A DNA stretch of 64,000 bases from Glycomyces artemisiae (GTDB taxonomy: Bacteria; Actinomycetota; Actinomycetes; Mycobacteriales; Micromonosporaceae). The first letter of the stretch is position 1. Each line of letters opens with the position of its first letter. The notes under the pieces were generated by a model. The model was given only the letters and a program-made list of their open reading frames with translations. It did no database searches and was not told the DNA's origin. The position numbers and the translations under genes were made by a program. Location of the stretch: contig NZ_PVTJ01000002.1 of NCBI RefSeq assembly GCF_003002955.1, forward strand, positions 372,001-436,000, written 5' to 3'. Below are positions 42,529 through 51,750 of the stretch, in pieces.

Positions 42529-43491
42529 ATGAAGATCGTCATCCCCGGAGGCACCGGCAACCTCGGCGCCGTCCTTGAACGCGGCCTCCTCGCAGCAGGC
42601 CACCGCATCACGATCCTCACCCGGAACCCGATGCGGCCCAATCATCTGCACTGGGACGGGCGGACGCTCGGGCCCTGGGCCGACGCCCTCGACGGCGCCG
42701 ACGCGGTCATCAACCTGGCCGGGCGCAGCGTGAGCTGCCGGTACACGCGCGAGCACCTCGACGAGATGACCGCTTCGCGGGTCGACTCGACCCGGGTTGT
42801 GGGGCAGGCGATCGCAGCCTCGGCGCGTCCGCCCGCGGTGTGGCTCCAGGCCGGCACCGCGACGATCTACGCGCACACCCAGGGGCGGCCCAACGACGAG
42901 GCGACCGGGGTCATCGGCGGCGGCGAGCCCGATGCGCCCGCGTACTGGGCCGAGAGCATCGCCATCGCACGGGCCTGGGAAGCGGCCCTCGCCGAGGCAG
43001 ACACGCCCGGGACGCGGAAGGTCGCGATGCGGACGGCGATGGTGATGAGCCCGGACCGCGGGTCGGTGTTCGACGTGCTGTCGCGGATGGTGCGGTGCGG
43101 GCTCGGCGGGGCCGTGGCGGGCGGGCGGCAGTTCGTGTCGTGGATTCACGAAGCCGACTTCGTGCGGGCCGTGGAGTTCCTGCTGGAGCGCGGCGATCTC
43201 GCTGGCGCGGTGAACGTGTGCGCCCCGCATCCGCTGCGGCACAAGGACTTCATGCGGATCCTGCGGCGCGCAAAGGGTGTGCGGTTCGGGATCCCGGCGA
43301 CGCGGTGGATGGCCGAGCTGGGCGTGTTCGCGCTGCGCACCGACACCGAGCTGCTCCTCAAGAGCCGCCGGGTGGTGCCCGCGCGGCTGGAGGCCGCCGG
43401 GTTCCAGTTCGAGTACCCGGCCTGGGAGGCCGCGGCCGGGAACCTCGCGTCGGGGAATGTGTCGGTCACGGAGCGTACGCTCGCCGCCTAG
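42529..43491 (+). CDS. SDR39U1/TIGR01777-family NAD-dependent epimerase-like protein
   Basis: A 320-residue protein: N-terminal nucleotide-binding GGTGNLG (7-13), INLAGRSV, the DSTRVVGQAI helix, SWIHEADFVRAVEFLL, and a C-terminal DUF1731 tail (LLKSRRVVPARLEAAGFQFEYP). It belongs to extended short-chain reductases; substrate unknown (relatives include a cell division inhibitor annotation without solid support). AAGGAGG precedes the ATG. It overlaps the convergent DUF1275 gene by 4 bp. Confidence 0.9.
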   Translation: MKIVIPGGTGNLGAVLERGLLAAGHRITILTRNPMRPNHLHWDGRTLGPWADALDGADAVINLAGRSVSCRYTREHLDEMTASRVDSTRVVGQAIAASARPPAVWLQAGTATIYAHTQGRPNDEATGVIGGGEPDAPAYWAESIAIARAWEAALAEADTPGTRKVAMRTAMVMSPDRGSVFDVLSRMVRCGLGGAVAGGRQFVSWIHEADFVRAVEFLLERGDLAGAVNVCAPHPLRHKDFMRILRRAKGVRFGIPATRWMAELGVFALRTDTELLLKSRRVVPARLEAAGFQFEYPAWEAAAGNLASGNVSVTERTLAA

Positions 43492-44153
43492 CCCTGGAGG
43501 CGGTCCTCGATGAACCCGGCGACCGCCATGAGGGCGGCGACCGCGGCGGCGGTCCAGCAGACGGCGCTGAACGAGACGGCGTGGGCGAGCACGGAGCCGA
43601 GCCCGGCGCCGACGAGGTAGACCGCCCACACGCCCGCTTGGAGGCGGGCCGAGCGGAGGTCGTCGCGGGTGCCGGACAGGTTGACCGACAAGGCGATCAG
43701 GGTGCCGGTGAGAACCGTGGTCGTCACCCCGGCGAGGCCGATCCGCGCGGCGTGAATGCTCTGCACGCCCATCGCGAACGCCGCCAAGGCGATCGCGACG
43801 TTGAAGTTGCCGGAGAGCCCGGCCAGGGCGAGGAACACGACCTCTGCGACGAGAAGAGCCGGAACGCCGAAGCTGGTGAGGACGTGCCTGCGGGTCGCGA
43901 GCGACGCGGCCACCGTGCCGGCCGCGAACCCGCCGAGCGAGCACAGCGGGCCGATCGCGGAGAGGGAGTCGCCGCGGCCGGTCAGCTCCCCGGAGACCGC
44001 GACCGCCAGGAGCACGGCGTTCCCGGTCTGGTTCGCGACGAACTGCTGGCCGAGGCTGAGGAACCCCGCCCCGTCGACCGCACCGGCGAGCGCGGTCAGC
44101 ACGAGCGCCGTCCACGCGTGGGCTCCGGCGCGGTCGATCGGGGCGGACGTCAT
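43488..44153 (-). CDS. DUF1275 (YoaK-like) membrane protein
   Basis: A 221-residue protein with about six transmembrane helices and the family signature ALAGAVDGAGFLSLGQQFVANQTGNAVLLA near the start, then GVQSIHAARIGLAGVTTTVLTGTLIAL. Function is unknown; some relatives are thought to transport small molecules. It lies 46 bp from the end of the surface-protein gene upstream on the same strand. Confidence 0.88.
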   Translation of the reverse strand: MTSAPIDRAGAHAWTALVLTALAGAVDGAGFLSLGQQFVANQTGNAVLLAVAVSGELTGRGDSLSAIGPLCSLGGFAAGTVAASLATRRHVLTSFGVPALLVAEVVFLALAGLSGNFNVAIALAAFAMGVQSIHAARIGLAGVTTTVLTGTLIALSVNLSGTRDDLRSARLQAGVWAVYLVGAGLGSVLAHAVSFSAVCWTAAAVAALMAVAGFIEDRLQG

Positions 44154-44199
44154 CGGTGTTCCTCAGCCTTCCTCACTGGTGCATGGCGATCGACGGCCC

Positions 44200-45606
44200 T
44201 CAGCTCTCCCTGCGCTTGCGGCGCATCGACGCCGCGACCACCGCGCCCGTGCCGAGGAGGATGAGCGCCGCCGCGCCGAACGCGATGGGGCCCAAGGAGG
44301 AGCCGGTCGTCGCGAGCGGCGAGAAGCCGCCGCCGCTGGTGGTCGAGTCCGTGCCGCCGGACGGGGAGCCGGTGTCGCTCGTGGCGTCGCCGGTCGTCGG
44401 GCCGCCGCTGGTGGGCCCGTCGGAGGTGGGCGCGTCGCTGGACGGGGTGTCCGTGGTCGGCGCGTCGGTGGTCGCGTTCGTCGAAGGCGGCACGTCGTCC
44501 TCGCAGGCCAGCTCCGCCGCGAACGGGAACTGGTGGATCTCGCCGCCGCTGAAGCCGATGTCGCCGTGGACGGCGTTCTTCGCGATGATCTGGCCCTCGA
44601 CGTTCGAAGCGCTCAGGTCCGTGTAGTCGGCGTCGGGGGCGAGGATGCTGCCCTCGACCGTGTCGCCGCCGGTGAGGGTCAGGTGCGAGGTGTCGTTGAA
44701 GTTCCACAGCATGTAGGGGGCGCCGTTCCCGCCGCCCGCGCCCGGCTGGTTCTTGACGAACCAGTCCATCTCGCCGCCGGTGCCGGAGGTGTCGACGTTG
44801 ATGAGCAGGGGCGTGTCCGCGGTGGGCTGGTTCGCGAAGACGAGCTCGGTCATGTTGTTCAGATCCTCACCCGTCACGTTCAGGACGTTGGTGACACCGG
44901 GTTCGAGTGTGATGCGGATCTGCGTGCCCGGCTGGACCTCGCCCTTCGGGATCACGGTCATGCGGTCGTTCTTCATCTCGACCTCGTGCGCATCGCAGGC
45001 GTACAGATCGCTGGCGTTGGCCCGGAGTTGGGCGAACGCCGCAGCGAAGTCGATCGGCGAGGACTCGACCGACGAGAGCGGCTCCTGCGTGTCGAGTTCG
45101 ATCCGCGGCGTGGAGTTGTACCCGGCGCCGTCGGCGACGACGTGCGTGTTCACCGAGGCGTTGTTGCTGTCGGTGTTCAGGGCGTCGGAGCCGGTGAGGT
45201 CGCCGATCTTCACATAGTTGTGGACCTGCACGACCGAGGTCGCCGGGTCCTGCGTCCAGTCGACGCGGCCGCCGACGACCAGGCCCGACTGCTCGGCGTC
45301 CCCGGGCGCGATGAAGGTGCCGGCCTCGTGGATGTTCACGTTGTACGAGCCCTTGACGACCAGGTTCCCGCCCGTGGCGACCGGGCCCTCCGACTCGGTC
45401 GAGACGAGGGTGGTCTCGTTCTCCACGAACGAGTTGAAGTCGAGGGCGGGCGCGAGCGGGTCGTAGGTGACCGTCGCGGCCTGGGCGGTCGGGGCGGTGC
45501 CCGCGGCGTTGAAGGCGATGGCTGTCGCGGCGGCGGCCGCGGTGAGCGTCGCCGCCCCCGCGAGTGAGAGGCGGCGGGCCCTGCGGCCCCGGGTCTTCAA
45601 ATGCAC
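44200..45606 (-). CDS. Choice-of-anchor A surface protein with LATTG sortase signal
   Basis: A 468-residue secreted protein. A basic, hydrophobic signal peptide (1-43, ending AQA) precedes a choice-of-anchor A domain (about 47-375: FNSFVENETTLVSTESEGPVATGGNLVVKGSYNV ... VEGSILAPDADYTDLSASNVEGQIIAKN). A Thr/Ser/Gly/Pro linker (378-428) leads to the sorting signal: LATTG (431-435), a hydrophobic helix and RRKRRES. LAXTG is the class E sortase motif, so it is likely linked to the cell wall. A similar fold is found in adhesive proteins. No sortase gene is in the window. Confidence 0.9.
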   Translation of the reverse strand: MHLKTRGRRARRLSLAGAATLTAAAAATAIAFNAAGTAPTAQAATVTYDPLAPALDFNSFVENETTLVSTESEGPVATGGNLVVKGSYNVNIHEAGTFIAPGDAEQSGLVVGGRVDWTQDPATSVVQVHNYVKIGDLTGSDALNTDSNNASVNTHVVADGAGYNSTPRIELDTQEPLSSVESSPIDFAAAFAQLRANASDLYACDAHEVEMKNDRMTVIPKGEVQPGTQIRITLEPGVTNVLNVTGEDLNNMTELVFANQPTADTPLLINVDTSGTGGEMDWFVKNQPGAGGGNGAPYMLWNFNDTSHLTLTGGDTVEGSILAPDADYTDLSASNVEGQIIAKNAVHGDIGFSGGEIHQFPFAAELACEDDVPPSTNATTDAPTTDTPSSDAPTSDGPTSGGPTTGDATSDTGSPSGGTDSTTSGGGFSPLATTGSSLGPIAFGAAALILLGTGAVVAASMRRKRRES

Positions 45607-45715
45607 GTGTCCCCCTTGGGTGCTCGATGGTCGTCGGCCGGGGGAGCCGGGCCTGAGCCTAACGGCGGGGGCGGGCCGGGGCGGCGAGTGAAACGCGCGG
45701 CGGCCCGGCGGATGT

Positions 45716-46570
45716 TCACTCGTTCAGGAGACGCAGTACCACTGGGCGGGACACGGTGCCCGCGACCTGTTTCGCGAGGTGGTTCGCGCTGGCGCCCGCG
45801 GCGTTGGCGCGGCGGAGGGCGGCGCCGAGCTCGTCGCGGGCGGCGTCGGCCTCGGCCTGGGCGCGGCGCAGGTGCTCGGCGGCGGCGGCGACCTCGTCCT
45901 CCGGGTCCTCGGGCGGGGCGGGCGCGGTCTCGGGGGTGAAGGCGTTCGCGGCGTTCTCGGCGAAGGGCACGAGGAGGGCCTTGATGGCGTCGACGTCGTT
46001 CATGCGGTCGCCGAGCATGAGGCTGCGCAGCTGCGGGACCAGGTTGAGCCAGTTGGGGATGCCGCAGATGAGGAGGGTGATGAGGCCCGCGCGGAAGGCG
46101 TCGTCGGTGGCGAACCGGTCCATCGCGGCGTCGAGCTTGCGATCGTAGTGGGCGCGGCGCCAGCCGTCGATGTCGTGGGCGTCCTCGCCGCGGTGCAGGC
46201 CCTCCCAAGTGAGCAGGCGCAGGAGCTGCGGGTGCTCGCGGTGGTAGTCGTAGAGGCGGAGGACGAACGGGCCGACCCGGCCGTCGTTCCAGAGGGGGTC
46301 GACCATGTCGGTGAACTCTTTGAGCGCGTCGATGAGGACGGCGTCGAAGAGCTTGTCCTTGGAGCCGAAGATCCCGTAGATGCGCTCCTTGTTGACGCCC
46401 GCGGCCTCGGCGATGCGGTCGACGCGGGCGCCCGCCAGGCCGCGCTCGGCGAACTCCTCGCGGGCGGCGCACAGGAGGGCGGTCCTGGTGGCGTCGGAGC
46501 GCTTGGCCTCGTGCTTGGGCTCCGGCTCGGCCCCTCGGGCGGCCCCGGGTTTGGCGGGTGCGGTCGGCAT
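45716..46570 (-). CDS. TetR-family transcriptional regulator
   Basis: A 284-residue repressor. The helix-turn-helix is at ~27-72 (TRTALLCAAREEFAERGLAGARVDRIAEAAGVNKERIYGIFGSKDKLF). The C-terminal ligand domain (90-210) is followed by an unusual Ala/Glu-rich tail of ~70 residues (EDPEDEVAAAAEHLRRAQAEADAARDEL), possibly a coiled coil. It is divergent from the MFS gene with a palindrome between them, so it probably represses that transporter and itself. The inducer is unknown. Confidence 0.92.
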   Translation of the reverse strand: MPTAPAKPGAARGAEPEPKHEAKRSDATRTALLCAAREEFAERGLAGARVDRIAEAAGVNKERIYGIFGSKDKLFDAVLIDALKEFTDMVDPLWNDGRVGPFVLRLYDYHREHPQLLRLLTWEGLHRGEDAHDIDGWRRAHYDRKLDAAMDRFATDDAFRAGLITLLICGIPNWLNLVPQLRSLMLGDRMNDVDAIKALLVPFAENAANAFTPETAPAPPEDPEDEVAAAAEHLRRAQAEADAARDELGAALRRANAAGASANHLAKQVAGTVSRPVVLRLLNE

Positions 46571-46592
46571 GAGTCCCAGGTTACCAGATTCA

Positions 46593-46637
46593 CAACCAAC
46601 TATTTGGTTGACATGGGGCCGCGGACGGGCCTACATT
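46593..46637 (+). promoter_or_regulatory. TetR operator and MFS promoter
   Basis: A perfect palindrome CAACCAA-CTAT-TTGGTTG (46593-46610) overlaps the -35 box TTGACA (46608-46613). The -10 TACATT lies at 46632-46637, 18 bp further, and the MFS ATG is 7 bp after that, so the mRNA may be nearly leaderless. A repressor bound here would block RNA polymerase. Confidence 0.7.
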
Positions 46638-46644
46638 TGGCCGC

Positions 46645-47868
46645 ATGACAGCATCCACCACCGCGTCATCCGTCCGGTATGTGTCCGCGGGACCTGCCGG
46701 GCGACCCAGGACCGAGTACACCCCGGCGCGCGTCGCCGTCCCGGTCTTCGCCTTCGCCGCGCTCCTCGCGACCGGCCAGATGTACACCCCCATACCCATG
46801 TTCGCGCAGATGGAGGCGTCATGGGACGCCGGGATCGGCGCGATGACCTGGATCATCTCCGCCTTCGCGTTCGGCTACGCCGGCGGGTTCGTGCTCTTCG
46901 GGCCCATGGCCGACCGGTTCGGGCAGCGCCGCGTGCTGGTCACCGGATTGATCGCCGCCGGGGTGGTCACACTCTTGACCGGTCTGGCGCCGACGCTGGC
47001 GGTCGCGATCCCGCTGCGGGTCCTCCAGGGCCTCGCCGTCGGCGCGATCCCGCCGGCCATGACCGCCTACGCCACCACCAGGATCGACCCGGCCCGGCGC
47101 GCGGTCGCCGTGACCGCGATCGTCACCGCGTTCCTCTCGGCCACCGTGATCGGCCAGCTCGCGGCGCAGGCCGTCGTCGGCTTCGCGGACTGGCGGTGGG
47201 TGTTCGGCGGGTCCGCGGTGCTCTTCGGGGTCGCGGCGCTCGCGGCCCTGCGGATCATGGCGCCCGACCAGGTGCGACCCGATGCGAACCTCGCGCGCAG
47301 CTACGCGGCGATCCCGCGGGTGCTGCGGATCGGGCGGCTCGTGCCGATGTTCGCCGCGGCCGCACTCGCCATGGGCTCCATGGTCGCCGCGTACACCGGG
47401 ATCGAGCTGACCGGCGTCGTCACCGGCAGTGCCGGGCTGCTCGCGCTGCGCGCCAGCGCCCTGCCGGTGATGATCGCGCTGCCGTTCCTCGCCGTGCCGC
47501 TCGCGCGGCTGGACCGGACGACGCACCTGCTGGCCGGGACGGGCGTCGCCGGGGTCGCGATGGTCGGGGCGGCGTTCGCGGGCGGGGAGGTCGTGGCGCT
47601 CGCGTTCCTGCTGGCCGTGCTCGTGCTCGGCATCGGGATCGTGGGCCCGGCCATGAACCAGACCGCCGCGGAGGCGGGCGGGGAGCACCGGGCCGCCGCG
47701 ACGTCGGTGGCGATGTTCAGCTTCTACGTGGGCGCCACCGTCGGGCCGCTGGCGGCGCGGGCCGTCGCGCCGCACGGGTTCTCCGCCCTCGCTTGGACGC
47801 TTGCGGCCGCGCTGTTCGTTGCAGCAGGATTGGCCTTGTGGGGCAAGAGGAAAGCCTCACGCGACTGA
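46645..47868 (+). CDS. MFS transporter
   Basis: A 407-residue major facilitator with twelve predicted transmembrane helices. The loop 2-3 motif reads ADRFGQRRVL (DRxGRR-like), followed by VLQGLAVGAIPPAM. It resembles YnfM/AraJ-type exporters of arabinose or drugs. It is divergently transcribed from the TetR gene and 28 bp ahead of a CMD gene, which may be in the same unit. The regulatory layout points to a substrate-induced efflux pump. Confidence 0.92.
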   Translation: MTASTTASSVRYVSAGPAGRPRTEYTPARVAVPVFAFAALLATGQMYTPIPMFAQMEASWDAGIGAMTWIISAFAFGYAGGFVLFGPMADRFGQRRVLVTGLIAAGVVTLLTGLAPTLAVAIPLRVLQGLAVGAIPPAMTAYATTRIDPARRAVAVTAIVTAFLSATVIGQLAAQAVVGFADWRWVFGGSAVLFGVAALAALRIMAPDQVRPDANLARSYAAIPRVLRIGRLVPMFAAAALAMGSMVAAYTGIELTGVVTGSAGLLALRASALPVMIALPFLAVPLARLDRTTHLLAGTGVAGVAMVGAAFAGGEVVALAFLLAVLVLGIGIVGPAMNQTAAEAGGEHRAAATSVAMFSFYVGATVGPLAARAVAPHGFSALAWTLAAALFVAAGLALWGKRKASRD

Positions 47869-47896
47869 ACATTTCAGACAGAGGAGGCCAACTCTG

Positions 47897-48277
47897 ATGG
47901 AGCAGCAATACGAGCGCGGACTGAAGGCGCTTCAGTTCGTCTCGGGCGAAGCCGAACCGTCGGTCGTCACCTCCCTCGCCGACATCGCCCCCGAACTCGG
48001 TCGGCACATCGTCGAGTTCGGGTACGGCGAGATCTACTCCAATCCCGTCCTCGAACCGCGGGACCGGCAGCTCGTGACGCTCGGGGCCCTTGCGGCGCTG
48101 GGCAACGCGGCGCCGCAGCTGCGGTTCCACATCAACGGCGCGCTCAACGCGGGGTGCACCCGCGAGGAGGTCGTCGAGGCGCTCACGCAGATCGCGGTCT
48201 ATGCCGGGTTCCCCGCGGCGATCAACGCGATGACCGCCGCCCGTGAAGTGTTCGCGGCGCGCGACGCCGAGGACTGA
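47897..48277 (+). CDS. Carboxymuconolactone decarboxylase-family protein
   Basis: A 126-residue CMD-fold protein (PRDRQLVTLGALAALGNAAPQLRFHINGALNAGCTREEVVEALTQIAVYAGFPAAINAM). Related proteins are gamma-carboxymuconolactone decarboxylases or AhpD-like peroxidases; the single Cys in NAGCTREE lacks the paired CxxC, so the AhpD redox role is not supported. GAGGAGG lies 9 bases from the ATG. It follows the MFS gene and probably shares its promoter. Confidence 0.88.
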   Translation: MEQQYERGLKALQFVSGEAEPSVVTSLADIAPELGRHIVEFGYGEIYSNPVLEPRDRQLVTLGALAALGNAAPQLRFHINGALNAGCTREEVVEALTQIAVYAGFPAAINAMTAAREVFAARDAED

Positions 48278-48282
48278 CCGGG

Positions 48283-48315
48283 GCGGGGCGGGCGACCCCA
48301 CACCGCCCGCCCCGC
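48283..48315. terminator. Bidirectional terminator between CMD and lipoprotein genes
   Basis: Perfect 12-bp arms (48283-48294 / 48304-48315) with a 9-base loop, in a 44-bp gap between convergent genes. Confidence 0.72.
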
Positions 48316-48321
48316 ACCGGG

Positions 48322-48831
48322 TCAGCCGAGGGTGAAGCGCAGAACCGCGGCGCCGTCGGCGTCGATGCCGAGGAGCTGGACGAGCAGTTCGCCTGCGGCG
48401 GGCTCGTCGTCGAGCCCGCTGACGTCGCCAGGGCACTGCGACTGGAACGAGGCGCCGACGGCGCGGATCTCGCAGATCCCGTTGACCGAGCCGCCGACGG
48501 AGGCGCCGCCGTCGACGATCGCGAACTCGATGCCCTCGTCGGTGACGGCGGTGACCGAGAACGGGAGCGCGTCGCCGACCTCGATGTCCACCGGTTCGGC
48601 AACGGCCACTTCGCAGGCGCCGTCTTCGCAGGCGGCGTAGTCGGTGCCGTCGGCGGCGAGGGGGCCGGTGGGTTCGGCCTCGGTGGGCTCGGCCTGCGAG
48701 GTCTCGGCGGCGGTGGTCTCGGGTTCGGTCGCGGCGTCCCCTGACGGGTCGGCGCCGGGCTCCGCGCCGCAGGCGGACAGGGCTGCGGCGGCGAGGAGGG
48801 CGAGCGCGGTGCGGGCAGTGATGTGGCGCAT
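48322..48831 (-). CDS. Putative lipoprotein of unknown function
   Basis: A 169-residue exported protein. Signal peptide with lipobox LSAC (Cys21, the lipidation site), a Thr/Glu/Pro-rich linker (25-60), then a small beta-like domain with four Cys (CEDGACE, NGICEI, SQCPGD), ending LRFTLG. No family recognised. Probably on the outer face of the membrane. Confidence 0.8.
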   Translation of the reverse strand: MRHITARTALALLAAAALSACGAEPGADPSGDAATEPETTAAETSQAEPTEAEPTGPLAADGTDYAACEDGACEVAVAEPVDIEVGDALPFSVTAVTDEGIEFAIVDGGASVGGSVNGICEIRAVGASFQSQCPGDVSGLDDEPAAGELLVQLLGIDADGAAVLRFTLG

Positions 48832-48917
48832 GCGCCGACGGTAGGCGCGCGCGGGCGGGACCGGTCCCGGGCGGGCCGTGCTGCACTGGGGTTCCCGAGG
48901 GCCCGAGGAGTGCCGCC

Positions 48918-50411
48918 ATGTACCCCTTTCCGATAGCGCCGCAGGCCATCCCGCCGCAGCCGCAGCCGCTCCGCGGCGATGCCGATCCGATCGCGGCGGT
49001 CGCCGGCAACGCGACGATGCTGGGGATCGGGTACATGCTGCTGCGGCGGCCGATCCTGGCCGTGGTGGCGCTGTGCGGCACCGGGTTCCTGACCTGGTCG
49101 GCGGCCGTGCAAGTCGAGAATCCCTTGTGGAGGTTCCTGCTTCCGGCGTGGGGGCTCGCGATGATCCTGCACGCGTGGTGGCTGACGCGGCGGACCGTTC
49201 CGTCCGTGCTGGTGGACCCGGCCGGGGCCGTGCGGCGGCTCCGGTTCTTCGCGGGCACTGCCGCGGCCCTGGTGCTGCTCTCCTTGGGCTGGTTCAGGAT
49301 CGACGCGTGGTGGATCGTGCACGACGCCGAGGCCGCGCAGGCCGCCGGGGACTGCGAGGACGTGGTGGCGGCGCTCGGCACGCTCGACGCCGTGCACCGG
49401 GTCGCGTTCGGGCCGGTCACGACGCGCGGGGACGAGGAGCGGGAGGCGTGTGGAATCCTCCTTGCGGCCCTTGAGGAAGCGCCGTCGGAGGCCGCGGAGG
49501 GCCTCGGGGAGTACCTGGAGCACCCCGGGGCGCTGTGGGACGGCGCGGGGCCCGAGCGGGCCGCGCTGCTGCTCGAAGCGGCCGCCGAAGGCGGGGCGCT
49601 CGACCTGACCGACGTCGAGAACGCGTTCGCGCAGTTGGAGACCACGCTCGACGAGCACCCCGGGCAGGCGGGGGCGGTGCGCGGCGTCGTGGAGGCGTTC
49701 ACGGCCGGCCTCGTCGACATGCCGCCCTGCCACGGGTACGCCGCCGACCAATGGCTCGCCGAACAGGACTGGGACGCACCGGAACTCGCCGAACCCGCCG
49801 CCGCCGCGGCGGCGGACGCGCCCGTGCGGACGCTCCGCTGCGGCCAGGAGTGGGCCGACGGCGGCGACCTGGAGACGGCCGCGGCCCTCTACCGCGAGTT
49901 CTTGACCGAGTATCCCGAGCACGAGCTCGCCGCGGAGGCCGCGGACGGGGTGCTCGACACCGGCTCGTACTGCGCCGACCCCGTCGCGTACCCCGGGGCG
50001 CCCGCGTACAGCGGCCGCGGGCCGCACCCGATGCGGTTGCAGGGCACCACGTCGGAGGACCGCGGCTTCCCCGCCGAATGGCTCGGCGAGGACGCGGCCG
50101 GGACCGAGCTCGTCGTGTGCGTCACCGCCGAGGTCGGCGACTACCAGGACTCGTGCCGGTACCAGCGGTCCGACGGGAGCACCCTGTGGGCCACCTTCTA
50201 CGCGCACCGGTTCGACATCACCGCGTACGAGCTGCGCACGGGGGAAGAGGTCGCCGCGTACTCCCGGCAGATCGGCAAAGCCTGCCCGGACACCATGGAC
50301 AACACGTACTCGACGGTCTACTTCTCGTACTCCGGCGACTTCATGTCGCTCGCGTCCGAGTACACCGACGCGGAGTTCCGCGGCATGTTCTCCGGAATTG
50401 TCGGAGCCTAG
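48918..50411 (+). CDS. Membrane protein with helical-repeat domain, unknown function
   Basis: A 497-residue protein with three or four transmembrane helices within residues 30-130 (the last near IDAWWIV). The exported or cytoplasmic remainder is rich in Ala/Glu and looks TPR-like (WADGGDLETAAALYREFLTEYPEHELAAEAADGVL around 315-350). The last ~140 residues resemble a folded beta domain with Cys pairs (CADP, VVCVTAEVGDYQDSCRYQ, KACPDTMD). No family recognised. It converges with the AAA ATPase gene (4-bp overlap) and is divergent from the lipoprotein gene. Confidence 0.68.
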   Translation: MYPFPIAPQAIPPQPQPLRGDADPIAAVAGNATMLGIGYMLLRRPILAVVALCGTGFLTWSAAVQVENPLWRFLLPAWGLAMILHAWWLTRRTVPSVLVDPAGAVRRLRFFAGTAAALVLLSLGWFRIDAWWIVHDAEAAQAAGDCEDVVAALGTLDAVHRVAFGPVTTRGDEEREACGILLAALEEAPSEAAEGLGEYLEHPGALWDGAGPERAALLLEAAAEGGALDLTDVENAFAQLETTLDEHPGQAGAVRGVVEAFTAGLVDMPPCHGYAADQWLAEQDWDAPELAEPAAAAAADAPVRTLRCGQEWADGGDLETAAALYREFLTEYPEHELAAEAADGVLDTGSYCADPVAYPGAPAYSGRGPHPMRLQGTTSEDRGFPAEWLGEDAAGTELVVCVTAEVGDYQDSCRYQRSDGSTLWATFYAHRFDITAYELRTGEEVAAYSRQIGKACPDTMDNTYSTVYFSYSGDFMSLASEYTDAEFRGMFSGIVGA

Positions 50412-51565
50412 AGGTACTGTCCGACCTGCTGGTGGGGGACCTGGCGCTCGGTGCGGTGCGGGTCGGTGCCGCCGCGGCGGGCGTACAGCTCCGCGAGCGT
50501 CATGGGCTCGCGGACCTGGGCGCCGCCGAGCCAGTCGCTGGATTCGAGCGGCGACAGCTCGCCGACCTCGATCTGCGCGAGGCAGCGGCCGGGGCGGACC
50601 ACGGCCGGGTGGAGGCGGTCGAGGCGCTCGTTCGTGGTGATCGCCACCATGATCTCGCGGCCCTGGCCGAGGAGGCCGTCCGTCAGGTTCAGCAGGCGCG
50701 CGAGCGACTGGCCCGACGCCTCCTTCGCCTCGCCGCGGATGAGCTCGTCGCAGTCCTCCAGGACCATGAGGCGCCAGTGCTCGCGGCGCGTCTCGCCCGG
50801 GGCGAGGTCCGTCTCGATCGCGAGGTCCATCTCCGACCCGATGATGACCTCCATCAGGTAGGACGGGTCCGCGAAGAACGCCTCCGGGTCGAGGACCGTG
50901 TCGACCTGGCACCACGGCGCCCACTCGCGGGCGAGGGCCCGCAGCGCGGTGGTCTTGCCGGTGCCGGGCGGGCCGTGGAAGAGCACGAGGCGGCCCGTCA
51001 CGTCCGACGACTGGGTCGCCATGAGCTTCCCGAGCGCCGAACCGGCGCTTGAGGAGTAGTTGCGCTCGATCTCCGGCCAGCGCGGGGCGCTGATCGAGCG
51101 GGTCGAGCGGAACGGGCCGCGGGCCGAGCGGTACCAGAAGCCCATGTCGACCTTGTCCTCGCCGACCTCCTCGACCGAGCCGGTCCGGTCGGTGATGTAC
51201 GCGGCGATCTCCTCAGCCCGCTCGCGGGTGACGGCCGTGACCACGGCCTGGCCGGAGCCGTCGCGCCAGCGCTGCGTGCGCAGCGTCCAGCCGTCGCCGG
51301 TGACGAGCTGGAGGAACGAGGTCCCCGAGATCGACCGGATGAGGGACCCGCCCTCGGGGATCAGGTCGACGTCGTCCGCGACCATGTCGAGCGCCCGGAC
51401 GACCGCGTGCGGCTGCGCGCCGGTCACGTACGCGTCCAGTGCCATGAGGTTCAGCACGTTGGACGGGTCGTCCGAGCCGTCCAACGTGAAGTGCATGTTG
51501 CCCAGCACGCCGCCGCCTCCCTGGAGCAGGTTCATGATCTCACCGCGTCTTTCGATGATTCCCAT
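50408..51565 (-). CDS. AAA ATPase with DUF5925-like N-domain
   Basis: A 385-residue ATPase. Residues 1-140 have a DUF5925-like character (MHFTLDGSDDPSNVLNLMALDAYVTGAQPHAVVRAL). The AAA core has Walker A GPPGTGKT (198-205), Walker B LMVLEDCDEL (~266-275), sensor ITTNERLDRL and the second region RPGRCLAQIEV, as in FtsH/Vps4-class enzymes. Its role is unknown. ATG 51565 was chosen for GGTGGA five bases upstream; ATG 51535 is possible. Confidence 0.86.
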   Translation of the reverse strand: MGIIERRGEIMNLLQGGGGVLGNMHFTLDGSDDPSNVLNLMALDAYVTGAQPHAVVRALDMVADDVDLIPEGGSLIRSISGTSFLQLVTGDGWTLRTQRWRDGSGQAVVTAVTRERAEEIAAYITDRTGSVEEVGEDKVDMGFWYRSARGPFRSTRSISAPRWPEIERNYSSSAGSALGKLMATQSSDVTGRLVLFHGPPGTGKTTALRALAREWAPWCQVDTVLDPEAFFADPSYLMEVIIGSEMDLAIETDLAPGETRREHWRLMVLEDCDELIRGEAKEASGQSLARLLNLTDGLLGQGREIMVAITTNERLDRLHPAVVRPGRCLAQIEVGELSPLESSDWLGGAQVREPMTLAELYARRGGTDPHRTERQVPHQQVGQYL

Positions 51566-51750
51566 CGCGATCCACCATAGAAAATACGGCTCCGCCCGCG
51601 TCGCTGCGACTGGCAATGCTCTTCGGACGGCGCCCCGTGATCGTGCCTTATGACCCCGACAGCGCGGATCGGCGCCCGCGGGGTTGGGCCGGGGGAGTTG
51701 CCGGAGATATCTGACCCCACCCGGTGGGGCGTGAGCTGGAACAATCAGCC

